Under the pieces are notes generated by a model. It was given only the letters and a program-made list of their open reading frames with translations. It did not search any database and was not told where the DNA came from. 64,000 nt of DNA from Bacillota bacterium (lineage in GTDB: Bacteria; Bacillota; Sulfobacillia; JACIYH01). Where the stretch lies: assembly GCA_040757085.1 (NCBI GenBank), contig JBFLXJ010000031.1, forward strand, positions 41,633 to 105,632. Reading direction: 5' to 3'. A program made the translations under genes and the position numbers. Position 1 is the stretch's first letter. The number at the start of each line of letters is the position of its first letter. Below are positions 35,875 to 43,995 of this stretch, piece by piece.

Positions 35875-37626
35875 GTGCGTAAACTGGTGCGGGTCAACAT
35901 GACCGACACGACCGTGCGGGTGGAAGAGTTGCCGGAGAAATACCGGTTCATGGGCGGCAGGTGGCTCACCTCCACTCTGGTGGCGGACGAGGTTCCCGCC
36001 ACCGCCCATCCCCTGGGCCCCAACAACCGCCTTGTGTTCGCCCCCGGTATCGTCACCGGGACGGCGGCGCCCAGTTCCGGCCGCATCTCCGTCGGCGCGA
36101 AGTCACCCCTCACCGGGGGCATCAAGGAGGCAAATGCGGGAACACCGGTGGCGCAGAGCCTGGCCAGGATGGGTATAGCTGCGATTGTCATCGAAGGCCA
36201 GCCCGAAGAGAACGACGAGTTCTTCGTCCTGAAGCTCAACAAAGACGGGGGCGAGCTTGAGCGGGCCGAAGACCTGGCCGGCCTGGGGCTCTACGAGTTT
36301 GCCGCCCGTGTGCAGGAACGGTTTGGGAATACGGGATTCATAGCCACGGGGCCCGCCGGCGAAAAGCGCATGGCCATGGCGGGCGTCTGCTGCAACGATA
36401 CGGAATTCCGCCCGTCCCGCTACGCGGGCCGCGGCGGCCTGGGAGCGGTGATGGGGGCCAAGGGGCTCAAGGCCATTCTGGTGGACGATACGGGTGCCCC
36501 GGGGGTTTGCATCGCCAACGAGGATCTCTTCAGGGTCGGTCTGAGGAAGCTGTCAGACGCCCTGCGCGAGCACCCGATTACCAGGCCCGGCGGCACCCTC
36601 AACACCTTGGGTACCGCTGCCCTGATCAACGTCCTCAACGAGGCAGGTGGGCTCCCCACCCGCAACTTCAGCTCGGGCAGGTTCGAGGGAGCAAGCAGGA
36701 TAGCGGGAGAGACCATCGCCGAGACAGCCAGGCAGCGGGGCGGCAAGACGGGGCACTCCTGCCACCCGGGCTGCATAATCCGGTGCAGCAACATCTGGGC
36801 AAGGCAGGACGGCTCCGAGCACGTGTCCTGCCTGGAGTACGAGTCGGTCTGGGCGCTGGGCGCTAACTGCGGCATCGACGACCTCGACACCATCGCCGAG
36901 CTGATCTGGATCTGCAACGACAGCGGCCTGGATACCATTGAAGCGGGCGTCACGCTGGCGGTGGCCATGGAAGCGGGGCTGGCCGCTTTCGGGGACGGGC
37001 AAGCAGCCATCAGGCTGCTGAGAGAGTGTGCCCTGGGCACCCCCCTGGGACGTATCCTTGGAAACGGGGCAGCGTTCACGGGCAGGGCTTTCGGGCTCAC
37101 GCGGGTCCCCACCGTCAAGGGGCAGGGCATGCCGGCGTACGAACCACGGGCAGTCAAGGGCATCGGGGTCACATACCTGACCTCCCCCATGGGCGCTGAC
37201 CACACGGCAGGATACACGGTGGCGCCCGAGATCCTGTCGGTGGGAGGTAAGGCCGACCCGCTGCTGCCGCACGGCAAGGCGGACATCTCCACGAACCTGC
37301 AGGTCGCCACTGCGTTCCTTGACAGCACCGGCTACTGCCTCTTCATCGCCTTCGCCATCCTGGACATCCCCGCGGGCTTCGAGGGGATGGTGGAAACCTG
37401 CAACGGCGTCCTGGGGACCGCATGGTCTGGCGAGGACGCCACCGCCATCGGCACGCAGATCCTCCGTACGGAGCGCTCCTTCAACGAGGCCGCAGGATTC
37501 ACCCGGGCCCACGACCGGCCTCCGGAGTTCATGCGTTACGAAACCCTCCCGCCGCACAACCAGGTGTACGACGTCCCCGACGAGGAAATCGACCGGGTGG
37601 CCGCTGTTCTCACCGAGTCCCGGTAA
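35875..37626 (+). CDS. aor: Aldehyde:ferredoxin oxidoreductase (tungsten pterin enzyme)
   Basis: 583 residues from a GTG at 35875 with GGGAGG upstream; the longer frame to 35752 lacks a site. The N-terminus (KLVRVNMTDTTVRVEELPE, YRFMGGRWLTSTLVADEVP) is the pterin-binding AOR domain. The [4Fe-4S] ligands are in HSCHPGCIIRCSNIW (about 298-312) with the last Cys in STGYCLFIAFA near the C-terminus. VTYLTSPMGADHTAGYT is a further family block. The cytoplasmic enzyme interconverts aldehydes and carboxylates with ferredoxin. A MoaD-like gene follows directly, the usual cofactor partner. Confidence 0.95.
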   Translation: MRKLVRVNMTDTTVRVEELPEKYRFMGGRWLTSTLVADEVPATAHPLGPNNRLVFAPGIVTGTAAPSSGRISVGAKSPLTGGIKEANAGTPVAQSLARMGIAAIVIEGQPEENDEFFVLKLNKDGGELERAEDLAGLGLYEFAARVQERFGNTGFIATGPAGEKRMAMAGVCCNDTEFRPSRYAGRGGLGAVMGAKGLKAILVDDTGAPGVCIANEDLFRVGLRKLSDALREHPITRPGGTLNTLGTAALINVLNEAGGLPTRNFSSGRFEGASRIAGETIAETARQRGGKTGHSCHPGCIIRCSNIWARQDGSEHVSCLEYESVWALGANCGIDDLDTIAELIWICNDSGLDTIEAGVTLAVAMEAGLAAFGDGQAAIRLLRECALGTPLGRILGNGAAFTGRAFGLTRVPTVKGQGMPAYEPRAVKGIGVTYLTSPMGADHTAGYTVAPEILSVGGKADPLLPHGKADISTNLQVATAFLDSTGYCLFIAFAILDIPAGFEGMVETCNGVLGTAWSGEDATAIGTQILRTERSFNEAAGFTRAHDRPPEFMRYETLPPHNQVYDVPDEEIDRVAAVLTESR

Positions 37627-37632
37627 CGAGCG

Positions 37633-37660
37633 CGGGGGGTTGCCGGCTGGCAACCCCCCG
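37633..37660 (+). other. Intercistronic hairpin between the AOR and MoaD-like genes
   Basis: CGGGGGGTTGCC (37633-37644) and GGCAACCCCCCG (37649-37660) form a perfect 12 bp stem with a GGCT loop, six bases after the AOR stop. No T-run follows. It may attenuate transcription so that less of the sulfur carrier is made. Confidence 0.55.
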
Positions 37661-37679
37661 TGTGGCGGAGGATCCACAG

Positions 37680-37949
37680 ATGCCTACCGTCCGCGTGCGC
37701 CTGTATGCCACAGTGCGGAAATACGCACCCCCGGGGTGTCACGAGGGCACCTTCTCGGTGGAGCTGCCGGAGGGGTCTAAGCTGGAAGACCTCTACCGGC
37801 GGCTGGGCATACCTGAGCGCGAGGTCAAGCAGAGCTTCGTAAACGGCAGACGCGCAGAACCCGACCAGGTTCTCCGCGAGGGAGACGAAGTAGGGGTCTT
37901 TCCCCCCATAGCCGGCGGCACAGAGGCCAGACCATGCGGACAGCCTTGA
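37680..37949 (+). CDS. MoaD/ThiS-family sulfur carrier protein with C-terminal extension
   Basis: 89 residues from the ATG at 37680 with GGAGG upstream. The ubiquitin-like fold is clear: VRVRLYATVRKYAPPG at the start, VELPEGSKLEDLYRRLGIP, VFVNG-like SFVNGRRAEPDQVLREGDEV and VFPPIAGG. The Gly-Gly is at residues 79-80 and is followed by nine more residues (TEARPCGQP), whereas MoaD normally ends at Gly-Gly so that its C-terminus can be thiocarboxylated. Its place after aor indicates a role in the tungsten-pterin cofactor. The tail would have to be removed, or the protein acts differently. Confidence 0.88.
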   Translation: MPTVRVRLYATVRKYAPPGCHEGTFSVELPEGSKLEDLYRRLGIPEREVKQSFVNGRRAEPDQVLREGDEVGVFPPIAGGTEARPCGQP

Positions 37950-37986
37950 AGGGCAGCGTCCGCCCACCTGGCCTGGGAGCAGGCGA

Positions 37987-39297
37987 TCAGGCCCTGGCGG
38001 TGGCGGCGGCCACCGCTGCCGCCAGGGTATCCAGCCCGGTGTCCAGGTCCTCCTCGGACACGGTAAGAGGCGGGATGAAGCGGATCACGTGGTTGAAGGT
38101 CCCGCAGGGGTACAGGATCAGACCGCGCTCCAGGCACTCTTTCAGAACGCGGGTCACCAGCTCCCCGTCCGGGCGGCCCGTGCCGGGTTGAACGAACTCG
38201 ACCCCGATCATCAGGCCCATCCCCCGCACGTCCCCTATCTGGGGATGGCGCGCAGCGAGATCCCGCAGCCTGGCCAGGGCGCGGTCGCCCAACCGGCGGG
38301 CCCGGCCCGGCAAGTCCTCCTCCCGCATGACGGCGAGGGTGGCCAGGGCAGCGGCGCAGGCCACCGGGTTACCGCCGAAGGTGGTCCCGTGAGCTCCGGG
38401 GGACCACTTTTTCATGAGGCGGGACGGGGCCACCGTGGCCCCCAAGGGGAACCCGGATGCGATCCCCTTGGCCACCGCCATTATGTCGGGGTTAACCCCC
38501 ACCGCCTGGGCCGCGAACATGGCGCCCGTGCGGCCAAAGCCGGTCTGTACCTCGTCGAAGATGAGGAGGATACCGTGCCGGTCGCAGAGCTCCCGCAATC
38601 CCCTCAGGTACCCCGGAGGTGGCACCACGTACCCGCCCTCCCCCAGGACCGGCTCGATCAGGATAGCAGCCACCTGCGAGGGGTCAACCAGGTGCTGAAA
38701 CATCCCCTCGAGCCGCTCCAGGCATTCCAGGGAGCACGCCCCCTGCTGGCGACCGGCCGGGCACCGGTAGCAGTAGGGGTAAGGGGCAAAGTACACCCCC
38801 GGCAGCATCGGTTCGTAGTGCAGGCGGTACTTGCTCTTGGAGGACGTCACGGACGCCGCCCCCATGGTACGCCCGTGAAAGCCGCCTTCAAAGGCGATGA
38901 GGGCCGGCCTGCCCGTCACGTAACGGGCCAGCTTGACGGCTCCTTCCACGGCTTCGGCCCCGCTGTTTCCGAAGAAGAACATGTCCAGGTCGCCGGGCAT
39001 CACCGCGCGCAGTTCGTCGGCAAGCCGGAGGATGGGTTCGTAGAGCAGCACCCCCACAGGACCGTGGATGAGCTTCTCCATCTGTTCCTTAGCCGCTGCC
39101 ACCACCCGGGGGTGGTTGTGCCCCAGGTTGGCTGTCGCCATTCCGGACACGAAATCCAGGTAGCGCCGGCCGTCCGTCCCCCAGACGCAGGTTCCGCTGG
39201 CGTGGGACACGGGCAGGTTGGGCCAGTCCACCGCCAGGCTGGGGGCCAGGAGGTTCCCCAGGCAGGCTACCAGGTCTGCGAAGGATTTCTCTTGCAC
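37987..39297 (-). CDS. Class III aminotransferase (4-aminobutyrate/omega-amino acid type)
   Basis: 436 residues from a GTG at 39297 with GGGAGG nine bases upstream; a much longer frame overlaps ecfT. Motifs: VSGMATANLGHNHPRVV, FFGNSGAEAVEGAVKLAR (PLP phosphate), FEGGFHGRTMGAASVTSSK, LIFDEVQTGFGRTGAMFA (Asp contacting PLP) and the Schiff-base Lys in IMAVAKGIASGFPLGA. A Cys-containing insertion YCYRCPAGRQQGACSLECLE (about 179-198) is common in the GabT-like subgroup. It transfers an omega- or alpha-amino group to a 2-oxoacid. It is the last gene of the ECF transporter operon (17 bases after ecfT), so the transported compound may be its substrate or precursor. Confidence 0.93.
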   Translation of the reverse strand: MQEKSFADLVACLGNLLAPSLAVDWPNLPVSHASGTCVWGTDGRRYLDFVSGMATANLGHNHPRVVAAAKEQMEKLIHGPVGVLLYEPILRLADELRAVMPGDLDMFFFGNSGAEAVEGAVKLARYVTGRPALIAFEGGFHGRTMGAASVTSSKSKYRLHYEPMLPGVYFAPYPYCYRCPAGRQQGACSLECLERLEGMFQHLVDPSQVAAILIEPVLGEGGYVVPPPGYLRGLRELCDRHGILLIFDEVQTGFGRTGAMFAAQAVGVNPDIMAVAKGIASGFPLGATVAPSRLMKKWSPGAHGTTFGGNPVACAAALATLAVMREEDLPGRARRLGDRALARLRDLAARHPQIGDVRGMGLMIGVEFVQPGTGRPDGELVTRVLKECLERGLILYPCGTFNHVIRFIPPLTVSEEDLDTGLDTLAAAVAAATARA

Positions 39298-39314
39298 CGC
39301 TTCTGACCTCCCCG

Positions 39315-40130
39315 CTACCGGACGAACTTGATCAGGATCACCCCGGCCACCGCTGCCAGGATCATTCCCCCTGCCACCACGTCGCGCCATGTGAACGCGA
39401 GGGGTTCCAGCTCCGTGGGCTTGCCCGGAGCACCGAACCCCTTGCCCTGGAGCGCGATCTCCAGCTCGTCGCCACGGCGGAACAGGAGCAGGACGAGGGG
39501 GACAACCACGGGTATTAAGCCCCTTCTCAGCCGCTCGACCATGCCCAGGGAGGCCAGGTCGAACCCGCGCAACTTCTGGGCATCCAGGATGCTCTGCCAC
39601 ATCTCGAAGATCAGGTCGGTGAAGGTCAGGGCACTTACAAACATGAAGGCAAACCGGCTGGGAATCCCCAGGCGCCGGAACATGGCCATCACCTTGCCAG
39701 GCGAGGTGGTGGACACGAATACGGGCACGCTGCCCACCGCTACCAGCACGCGCAGGCAGAGCAGGATGCCGAACAGGAGCCCGGCGTCGGTGAGCACGCC
39801 CAGGTCGGCGCCGCCGGGGATGGGCAGGTGACCCAGTACCAGGAGGGGTCTGCCTCCCCGGTACATGAATCCCTGCACCAGGATCAGGAAAACGAATGTG
39901 GCCAGGAGGATCTTGAGCAGGACATAGAACCGGCGGGGGTGAATGCCCGCCAGGGCCCAGAAGATCCCCGCCAGTCCCAGCCACGACAGCAACACGGCGA
40001 AATCCCGGGCGGTAGGGAAGTACGGCAGCAGGATGATCACCAGGGTGGCAATGACAAACCCCAGCTTCACCAGGGGGTGCAGGCGGTGCACGAACGACTC
40101 GCTGTCGGAGTAAGCGAAGGGCGTCTGCAC
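39315..40130 (-). CDS. ecfT: ECF transporter transmembrane component (EcfT)
   Basis: 271 residues from a GTG at 40130 with GGGGAGGG upstream. Several hydrophobic helices surround the cytoplasmic coupling segment FTDLIFEMWQSILDAQKLRGFDLASLG; RGDELEIALQGKGFGAP carries the second Ala-Arg-Gly-like coupling motif (here QGKGF). It starts two bases after ecfA. It links the ATPase pair to a substrate-binding S component. Confidence 0.9.
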   Translation of the reverse strand: MQTPFAYSDSESFVHRLHPLVKLGFVIATLVIILLPYFPTARDFAVLLSWLGLAGIFWALAGIHPRRFYVLLKILLATFVFLILVQGFMYRGGRPLLVLGHLPIPGGADLGVLTDAGLLFGILLCLRVLVAVGSVPVFVSTTSPGKVMAMFRRLGIPSRFAFMFVSALTFTDLIFEMWQSILDAQKLRGFDLASLGMVERLRRGLIPVVVPLVLLLFRRGDELEIALQGKGFGAPGKPTELEPLAFTWRDVVAGGMILAAVAGVILIKFVR

Positions 40131-40132
40131 AT

Positions 40133-42001
40133 TCAATCCCTCCCCACCGCAGGCCACCCGGCTGCGCCAGCTGGCGATGGCCACTGCCCCGTCGCCTGTC
40201 GGGCTGCCACGGTCGCCAGGTGAGCGAGGAGCGCCTCGGGAGTCATGATCTCGCCGCACAGCCCGAGCTTCCGCGCCAGCACATGGGCAGCCGGGGGACG
40301 CAACCAGGCTCGGGCCAGCACCTCTTCCTGCCGGAATACCTGGGAGGTCGGCCCGTCCAGCAGGACCTGACCCCCGTGCATCACGAGCAGGCGGGTAGCA
40401 TACCGCGCCACCAGGTCCATGTCGTGGGTGATCATGATCACCGTCCGTCCCTCGCGCCGGAGCCCGTCCGCCAGCTCGGCCAGGAGATACCTCCCCCGGT
40501 AGTCCTGGGCGGTGGTGGGTTCGTCCAGGATCAACACCTCCGGACCCATGGCCAGCACGCACGCCACCGACAGCTTCCGCCGATCTCCGAACGATAGCTT
40601 GAAGGGAAACAAATCCTTCGCCTCGTATAGCCCGACGGCCTCCAGAACCTCCCGCACGCGGCGGGAAATGGTGACCTGGTCGAGGCCCAGGTTCTTCAGG
40701 CCAAAGGCGACCTCTTCCTCGACGGAAACGTTGAAGAGCTGGTAGTCGGGGTTCTGCAGCACCAGCCCCATGCGGCGGGTGATGTCGCCCGTCCTGCGCC
40801 CGACCAGATCCTCTCCCCGGTAGATGATACGGCCCCGGGAGGGACGCACCAGCCCGACAAGGGCCTTCACGAGAGTGGTCTTACCGGACCCGTTCTGCCC
40901 CACAATACCCAGGAACTCACCCTGCCGGAGGGCGAAGCTTACCCCCTGCAGGGCCGTCACCGGAGGCGATCCCGGATACGTCACCACCAGGTCCTCCACC
41001 TGCAGGACGGGCTTCTCAGGGGCCACCACCCCGGATGGTGCGGGATCCTCCGGCGCAGCGGGAGAGCCGGCTGCGCAGCCCGGCTGCGCTGTGCCAGCCG
41101 GTGGAAGGTCTCCCCCCTTGTCCCCCGGCACCGGCGGGCTGTCCTCCGCGCAACCCAGGAACTGCCGGATAGTCTCCGGCACCAGTGCCGGCTCAACCCG
41201 CCGCAGGACATCGGCCGGGGCGCCAAGAGCGTGCAGTACCCGGTGGCCGACCGGTGCCTGCACCCCCGCAGCCTCCAGGGCTTCCACGTCCGCCACCACT
41301 TCGGCAAACCGGCCCTGCCGGACCGGCACGCCCTCGCGCAGGAGCAGGCAGTGGGTGGCGATCCCCAGGACCTCCTCCACCTTGTGGGTGGTCATGACCA
41401 CCGCCATGTCCTGACTGCGCGCCAGGGTGCGCAGGGCATCGGCGACTTCAAACGAGCCCACGGGGTCGAGCTGGGAAGTGGGTTCGTCAAGGATGAGCAG
41501 GCGGGGCAGCATGGTCAGGACGCTGGCCAAAGCCGCCCTCTGTTTCTGGCCCCCGGAGAGGGCCTTGGGGGGCCTTCTCTCGAACCCCTCCAGGCCGACC
41601 AGGTTGAGGAAGTGCTTCGTGCGGCGCCCGATCTCGTCCCGCGGGACGCCCAGGTTGGACGGGCCAAACCCCAGCTCCATCTCCAGGGTGGGCATGAAGA
41701 GCTGCGTTTCGGGATCCTGGAGGACGATTCCGCAGTGCCGCGCCATCTCGTACATGGGATGGTCCCAGGGGTCCAGCCCGTCCACCAGGACGGTGCCCCG
41801 CCGGCGCCCCCCGTAGATATGGGGTATAACCCCAGCCAGCAGGTAGCACAGGGTGGACTTCCCGGCCCCATTTGCCCCCAGCACCACGAGGAAGTCACCC
41901 GGCACCAGGGACAGGCTGAGCCCCTTGAGGACGTCCCTCTCGCCGTCATAAGAAAAGCTCAGGTTCTCCAGAAGCACCACGGGAGTGCGCCCGCCAGACA
42001 C
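40133..42001 (-). CDS. ecfA: ECF transporter ATPase, two nucleotide-binding domains in one chain
   Basis: 622 residues from a GTG at 42001, GGAGG upstream. Domain 1 (1-240): GANGAGKSTL, VLQDPETQLFMPTLEMELGF (Q loop), ALSGGQKQRAALA signature, LLILDEPTSQLD. A 90-residue Pro/Ala-rich linker follows (about 255-345). Domain 2 (about 350-570): GQNGSGKTTL, VLQNPDYQLFNVSVEEEVAFGL, FKLSFGDRRKLSVA, VLILDEPTTAQD. The second signature is LSFGD instead of LSGGQ, which would weaken one ATP site. EcfA1 and EcfA2 are usually separate; this fusion fixes their order. Confidence 0.93.
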   Translation of the reverse strand: MSGGRTPVVLLENLSFSYDGERDVLKGLSLSLVPGDFLVVLGANGAGKSTLCYLLAGVIPHIYGGRRRGTVLVDGLDPWDHPMYEMARHCGIVLQDPETQLFMPTLEMELGFGPSNLGVPRDEIGRRTKHFLNLVGLEGFERRPPKALSGGQKQRAALASVLTMLPRLLILDEPTSQLDPVGSFEVADALRTLARSQDMAVVMTTHKVEEVLGIATHCLLLREGVPVRQGRFAEVVADVEALEAAGVQAPVGHRVLHALGAPADVLRRVEPALVPETIRQFLGCAEDSPPVPGDKGGDLPPAGTAQPGCAAGSPAAPEDPAPSGVVAPEKPVLQVEDLVVTYPGSPPVTALQGVSFALRQGEFLGIVGQNGSGKTTLVKALVGLVRPSRGRIIYRGEDLVGRRTGDITRRMGLVLQNPDYQLFNVSVEEEVAFGLKNLGLDQVTISRRVREVLEAVGLYEAKDLFPFKLSFGDRRKLSVACVLAMGPEVLILDEPTTAQDYRGRYLLAELADGLRREGRTVIMITHDMDLVARYATRLLVMHGGQVLLDGPTSQVFRQEEVLARAWLRPPAAHVLARKLGLCGEIMTPEALLAHLATVAARQATGQWPSPAGAAGWPAVGRD

Positions 42002-42047
42002 TTCCTCGCCTCCGTTTCCCGGCCCCCGGAGGTGCTCAGGGGCGCTC

Positions 42048-42830
42048 TCACCAGAGCGCCCGCTCCACTTTCGGCAACCCGGTGCGCGCCAGGGCTTCCA
42101 CCAGCGGCATGGTGATCACGGCCGTGATCAGGGAAAGAACGGGTACCCACCACGTGTAGCCGATGAAAGTGGCAATGGCCAGGGCGGCCGGGTACTTGAA
42201 CAGGTACCAGTACGGCCTGGTCCACGGTAGCCACCACACCAGCAGGGAGGCAAGTACCGTAACGAAGATCCCCAGGTACTTGCGCCCCCGATCCTGACCG
42301 CGCAGCCAACCCGGCACCAGGCGGCTACCCAGGGGGGTCACCGCCACCAACAGCGGAGGCAACCAGTAGTAGGCGCTGAGTGCCCAGTAAAGAGGCTGCG
42401 GGGGCGTTTCGAACCCGGCCGCTGCCCCGGGCACGTAGTACGGGAAGACCAGCGTCATCACGGCCACGGCACCTATGCATAGCGTGTTCAGAGCCCAGTA
42501 CCTCTCCCCGTTGGTAAACAACGCTACGAAGAAAGCGGGTAGCACGGTGGTCAGCAATACATCCAGCAGCCCCAGGGGAAAGCCGCCCGGCGCGATGAAC
42601 ATACCTATGAGTCCTCCGATAATGGACGCCACCACACCACCCCACGGCCCCAACAGGAAGGGAGCAATGGCCGCAAAAGGCACGGCCAGGGGAACATAAC
42701 CGCCCCCTCCCACGTAGGGGAAGATGGGGACCAGGGCCGTCACCCCGATCAGCGCGCCGAACAGGGTGACCCATGCCACCGATGGCCCGCGCGCCCTGCG
42801 GGTGACCTCTTTGACCGCCGTCGCTTCCAC
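42048..42830 (-). CDS. ECF transporter S component, substrate unknown
   Basis: 260 residues with six or seven hydrophobic segments from a GTG at 42830 (AAAGGGGGA upstream). The opening WVTLFGALIGVTALVPIFPY and LGPWGGVVASIIGGLIGMFI resemble the beta-strand/helix order of S components that bind vitamins or small solutes. I cannot assign a substrate. It heads the ecfS-ecfA-ecfT-aminotransferase transcription unit, 120 bases after the IclR regulator gene on the same strand. Confidence 0.75.
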   Translation of the reverse strand: MEATAVKEVTRRARGPSVAWVTLFGALIGVTALVPIFPYVGGGGYVPLAVPFAAIAPFLLGPWGGVVASIIGGLIGMFIAPGGFPLGLLDVLLTTVLPAFFVALFTNGERYWALNTLCIGAVAVMTLVFPYYVPGAAAGFETPPQPLYWALSAYYWLPPLLVAVTPLGSRLVPGWLRGQDRGRKYLGIFVTVLASLLVWWLPWTRPYWYLFKYPAALAIATFIGYTWWVPVLSLITAVITMPLVEALARTGLPKVERALW

Positions 42831-42950
42831 AGGACATCCCCCTTTCCGGATCTATGGTCGGTCCAAGAACCGTCCCGCCCCCTATTGCGCCAGGCGAAAC
42901 AAGTTCTTGCGCCCAGTGATTGAATTCGCCGGGGATGTCTCGTATTCCTC

Positions 42951-43745
42951 CTAACGATCGCGATCCGCGTCCCGGGATCCAGCTCCGGCCCCCGGGGGGA
43001 CGCTGCAACCCAGATCCCTGGAGATGGCCCGGCAGGTGCTCAGCAGCAGGGAAGCATACCGCCCTTCCAGATCCTCCAGGGAAATGCGCTGGGTGGGGGC
43101 GGTAATGCTCAGGGCCGCCACCACCTGGCCCCGGGCATTGAACAGGGGGGCCCCGATACAAACCACTCCGGGGCAAAACTCCTCACGGTCGGTGGCATAT
43201 CCGCGGCGCCTCACCAGTTCAAGCTCTCTCTCCAGGCCCTCAAGATCGGTAATGGTGTTGGGCGTGAGCCTTTCCAGGGGCCTGGCCGAGAGCAGAGAGC
43301 GGCGCCGGTCCTCGGGGACGAAAGCCAGCATGGCCTTTCCCAGGGAGGAGGCATGGGCAGGCATGCGCAGACCGCTGGAGAGGTTCACTCCCAGCACGTG
43401 AGAGGACTTGTGCGTTTCCAGGCACAGGGCAGCCCCGGCGTCCATCGTGCCCAGGTTGACATCCTCGCCGCACGCCCGCTGCAGCGCCTCCATGTGGGGA
43501 CGGGCTACCCTCTGCAACACCGTCAGTCCGGCTCCCCCACCAAGCTGGGCGGCTCGCGGACCAAGGGAGTACCTCCTGTCTCCCGGAGCCCGGATCACGT
43601 ATCCGAGCTTCTCCATGGCACTCAAAAAACGCAGAGCAGTGCTACCGTCCAGACCGGTCAGCCGGCACAGGTCCGCCAGCCTCACCCCGTCCTCGGCTGC
43701 CGCCAGTACCTCCAGAATCCGGATGGTGCGCTCGACTGCCCTCAC
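42951..43745 (-). CDS. IclR-family transcriptional regulator
   Basis: 264 residues from a GTG at 43745. The winged HTH covers VRAVERTIRILEVLAAAEDGV, LCRLTGLDGSTALRFLSAMEKLGYV (residues about 1-75), and the effector domain follows with ASSLGKAMLAF and GYATDREEFCPGVVCIGAPLF, where the family ligand site lies. It is divergent from the glycolate oxidase-like fusion gene across 250 bases and precedes the ECF operon. Either or both may be its target. Confidence 0.93.
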   Translation of the reverse strand: MRAVERTIRILEVLAAAEDGVRLADLCRLTGLDGSTALRFLSAMEKLGYVIRAPGDRRYSLGPRAAQLGGGAGLTVLQRVARPHMEALQRACGEDVNLGTMDAGAALCLETHKSSHVLGVNLSSGLRMPAHASSLGKAMLAFVPEDRRRSLLSARPLERLTPNTITDLEGLERELELVRRRGYATDREEFCPGVVCIGAPLFNARGQVVAALSITAPTQRISLEDLEGRYASLLLSTCRAISRDLGCSVPPGAGAGSRDADRDR

Positions 43746-43995
43746 GTCACCAGCACCCCCTGCTCTCCGTTGACGCAGCCTCCCGTCAGGAATACCCGCT
43801 GCTGCTCCCGGGCGTAGCCCCTCGATGGGAAAGCCCCGCCGTCTCACCCTCAACATTTTAGCGAACACTCTTATGGAAGGAAAACCCGTATTATGGGGAT
43901 CTGGGGAACAGGTGGAAGGCCACCGGGAGGAACAGCCTCCGCCCGCGCCGAAGTGGATAGCCCCGAACCGCGGAAAGCAGCTTTGGAGGGGAGAC

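Noticed and set aside
37987..39984. 665-residue version of the aminotransferase
   Set aside because: The first 229 codons lie over the ecfT gene in another frame; a GTG at 39297 with a good ribosome site gives the normal 436 residues.
42831..42950. Riboswitch upstream of the ECF S component
   Set aside because: The 120-base leader shows short repeats (GGCGCAA twice) but no arrangement I recognise as a cobalamin, TPP, biotin-like or other known riboswitch.
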